Source: Gemmatimonadota bacterium (GTDB taxonomy: Bacteria; Gemmatimonadota; Gemmatimonadetes; Gemmatimonadales; Gemmatimonadaceae). From it: DNA of 6,609 nt. The notes under the pieces are model-generated. The model was not told where the DNA came from. It was given only the letters and a program-made list of their open reading frames with translations, and made no database searches. Of the stretch, positions 6,404 through 6,609 are shown one piece after another. How positions within the stretch are numbered: the first letter of the stretch is position 1; every line of letters begins with the position of its first letter. Both the position numbers and the translations under genes were made by a program. The stretch covers positions 1 through 6,609 of the forward strand of contig CANJOX010000182.1 of the NCBI GenBank assembly GCA_947475795.1. The letters are read 5' to 3'.

Positions 6404-6439
6404 GCAACGGCAACAGCAACCGCAACAGCAAGAGCCAGA
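6404..6439. repeat. Degenerate hexanucleotide repeat, about six GCAACN units
   Basis: Starting 3 nt after the aminotransferase stop are six tandem 6-nt units: GCAACG, GCAACA, GCAACC, GCAACA, GCAAGA and GCCAGA. The first four are GCAAC plus one variable base and the last two are degraded. The stretch is richer in A than the neighbouring genes. It is likely a slippage-derived microsatellite with no evident function. I see no terminator hairpin for the serine block here. Confidence 0.7.
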
Positions 6440-6480
6440 ACACGGATCACACACAGATTGACATCGAAACAACACGGATA
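6439..6480. repeat. Dispersed ACACRGAT-type repeat, three units
   Basis: ACACGGAT (6440-6447), ACACAGAT (6451-6458) and ACACGGAT (6472-6479) form a loose cluster, and AACACGGAT is an exact 9-bp direct repeat (6439-6447 and 6471-6479). Similar ACACGGAT/ACACAGAT arrays occur, as I recall, between genes in several bacterial phyla. Function unknown. The cluster stops exactly where the insertion-sequence end appears to begin. Confidence 0.55.
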
Positions 6481-6609
6481 TGTCTAGTCCTGAGCTCTGT
6501 CTACACCGATGAGGTACTAGGTCAGACTCATGCGGCGGCGCGGTAAAACACCTGTGCGGGCGTCTGCAGGTCGAGGCTGCCGTGCAGGCGCACCGTGTTG
6601 TAGCAGTGG
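6481..6609 (-). mobile_element. End of an insertion sequence, IS3/IS481-like, truncated by the window edge
   Basis: The transposase tail (6528-6609) runs off the window, and 47 nt of non-coding sequence separate its stop codon from a candidate terminus at 6481. The proposed tip begins TGTCTAGTCC; 5'-TG tips are usual for IS3 and IS481 relatives. TGTCTA recurs at 6498-6503, 17 bp in, and CTAGTCCT (6484-6491) is complementary to AGG(T)ACTAG (6512-6520) with one extra base. Such sub-terminal repeats are typical transposase-binding sites. The exact edge cannot be proved because the other end lies outside the window. Confidence 0.65.
6528..6609 (-). CDS. Transposase C-terminus (integrase catalytic core family), partial
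   Basis: On the - strand, 26 codons from 6608 down to 6531 read HCYNTVRLHGSLDLQTPAQV followed by FYRAAA, then TGA at 6528-6530. The pattern YNTVRLHGSL...TPAQV is the hallmark tail of DDE (rve-type) transposases of the IS3 orfB and IS481 groups, where YN..R.H..L....P matches the last conserved block. The DDE residues themselves lie outside the window. It is convergent with the serine block. Whether the element is intact cannot be judged from this end. Confidence 0.85.
   Translation of the reverse strand, partial: HCYNTVRLHGSLDLQTPAQVFYRAAA

Noticed and set aside
6355..6546. A 63-codon + strand frame across the operon end and the IS tip
   Set aside because: It runs through tandem repeats and the IS terminal region, with no ribosome-binding site or recognisable domain.

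Overview
The window is GC-rich with densely packed genes, almost all on the + strand, and strong third-position G/C bias. The gene content and protein style fit a free-living GC-rich soil or water bacterium. My best guess is Gemmatimonadota, because the MerR regulator, the serA block and the promoter-to-ATG spacing look like that group. This is recall, not a database result.

Layout. (1) 1-806: an alpha/beta-hydrolase-fold protein, cut at its 5' end by the window edge, with several canonical catalytic positions replaced. (2) 807-883: a GC-rich inverted repeat followed by a TATATT box only 9 nt before the next ATG. (3) 884-1429: a MerR-type DNA-binding regulator with an N-terminal extension. 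(4) 1430-1591: a non-coding leader with two potential RNA structures. (5) 1592-6400: four tightly packed genes, namely long-form 3-phosphoglycerate dehydrogenase (serA), a GlcD-type FAD-linked 2-hydroxyacid dehydrogenase, a phosphoserine phosphatase-like HAD enzyme (serB-like) and a class V PLP aminotransferase. Junctions are 13 nt, a 4-nt GTGA overlap, and 6 nt. (6) 6401-6480: low-complexity and ACACRGAT-type repeats. (7) 6481-6609: the end of an insertion sequence, with the last 26 codons of a DDE transposase on the - strand.

How the genes work together. The four-gene block can encode the whole phosphorylated serine pathway: SerA oxidises 3-phosphoglycerate, the class V aminotransferase can act as the phosphoserine aminotransferase, and the HAD enzyme removes the phosphate to give L-serine. 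The FAD enzyme lies inside the block and is the unusual member. SerA enzymes can reduce 2-oxoglutarate to D-2-hydroxyglutarate, and a flavin-linked D-2-hydroxyglutarate dehydrogenase can reoxidise that product. The likeliest reading is a serine operon that carries its own 2-hydroxyglutarate recycling enzyme, although glycolate or D-lactate cannot be excluded as substrate.

I see no CRISPR array, tRNA, rRNA or defence system.
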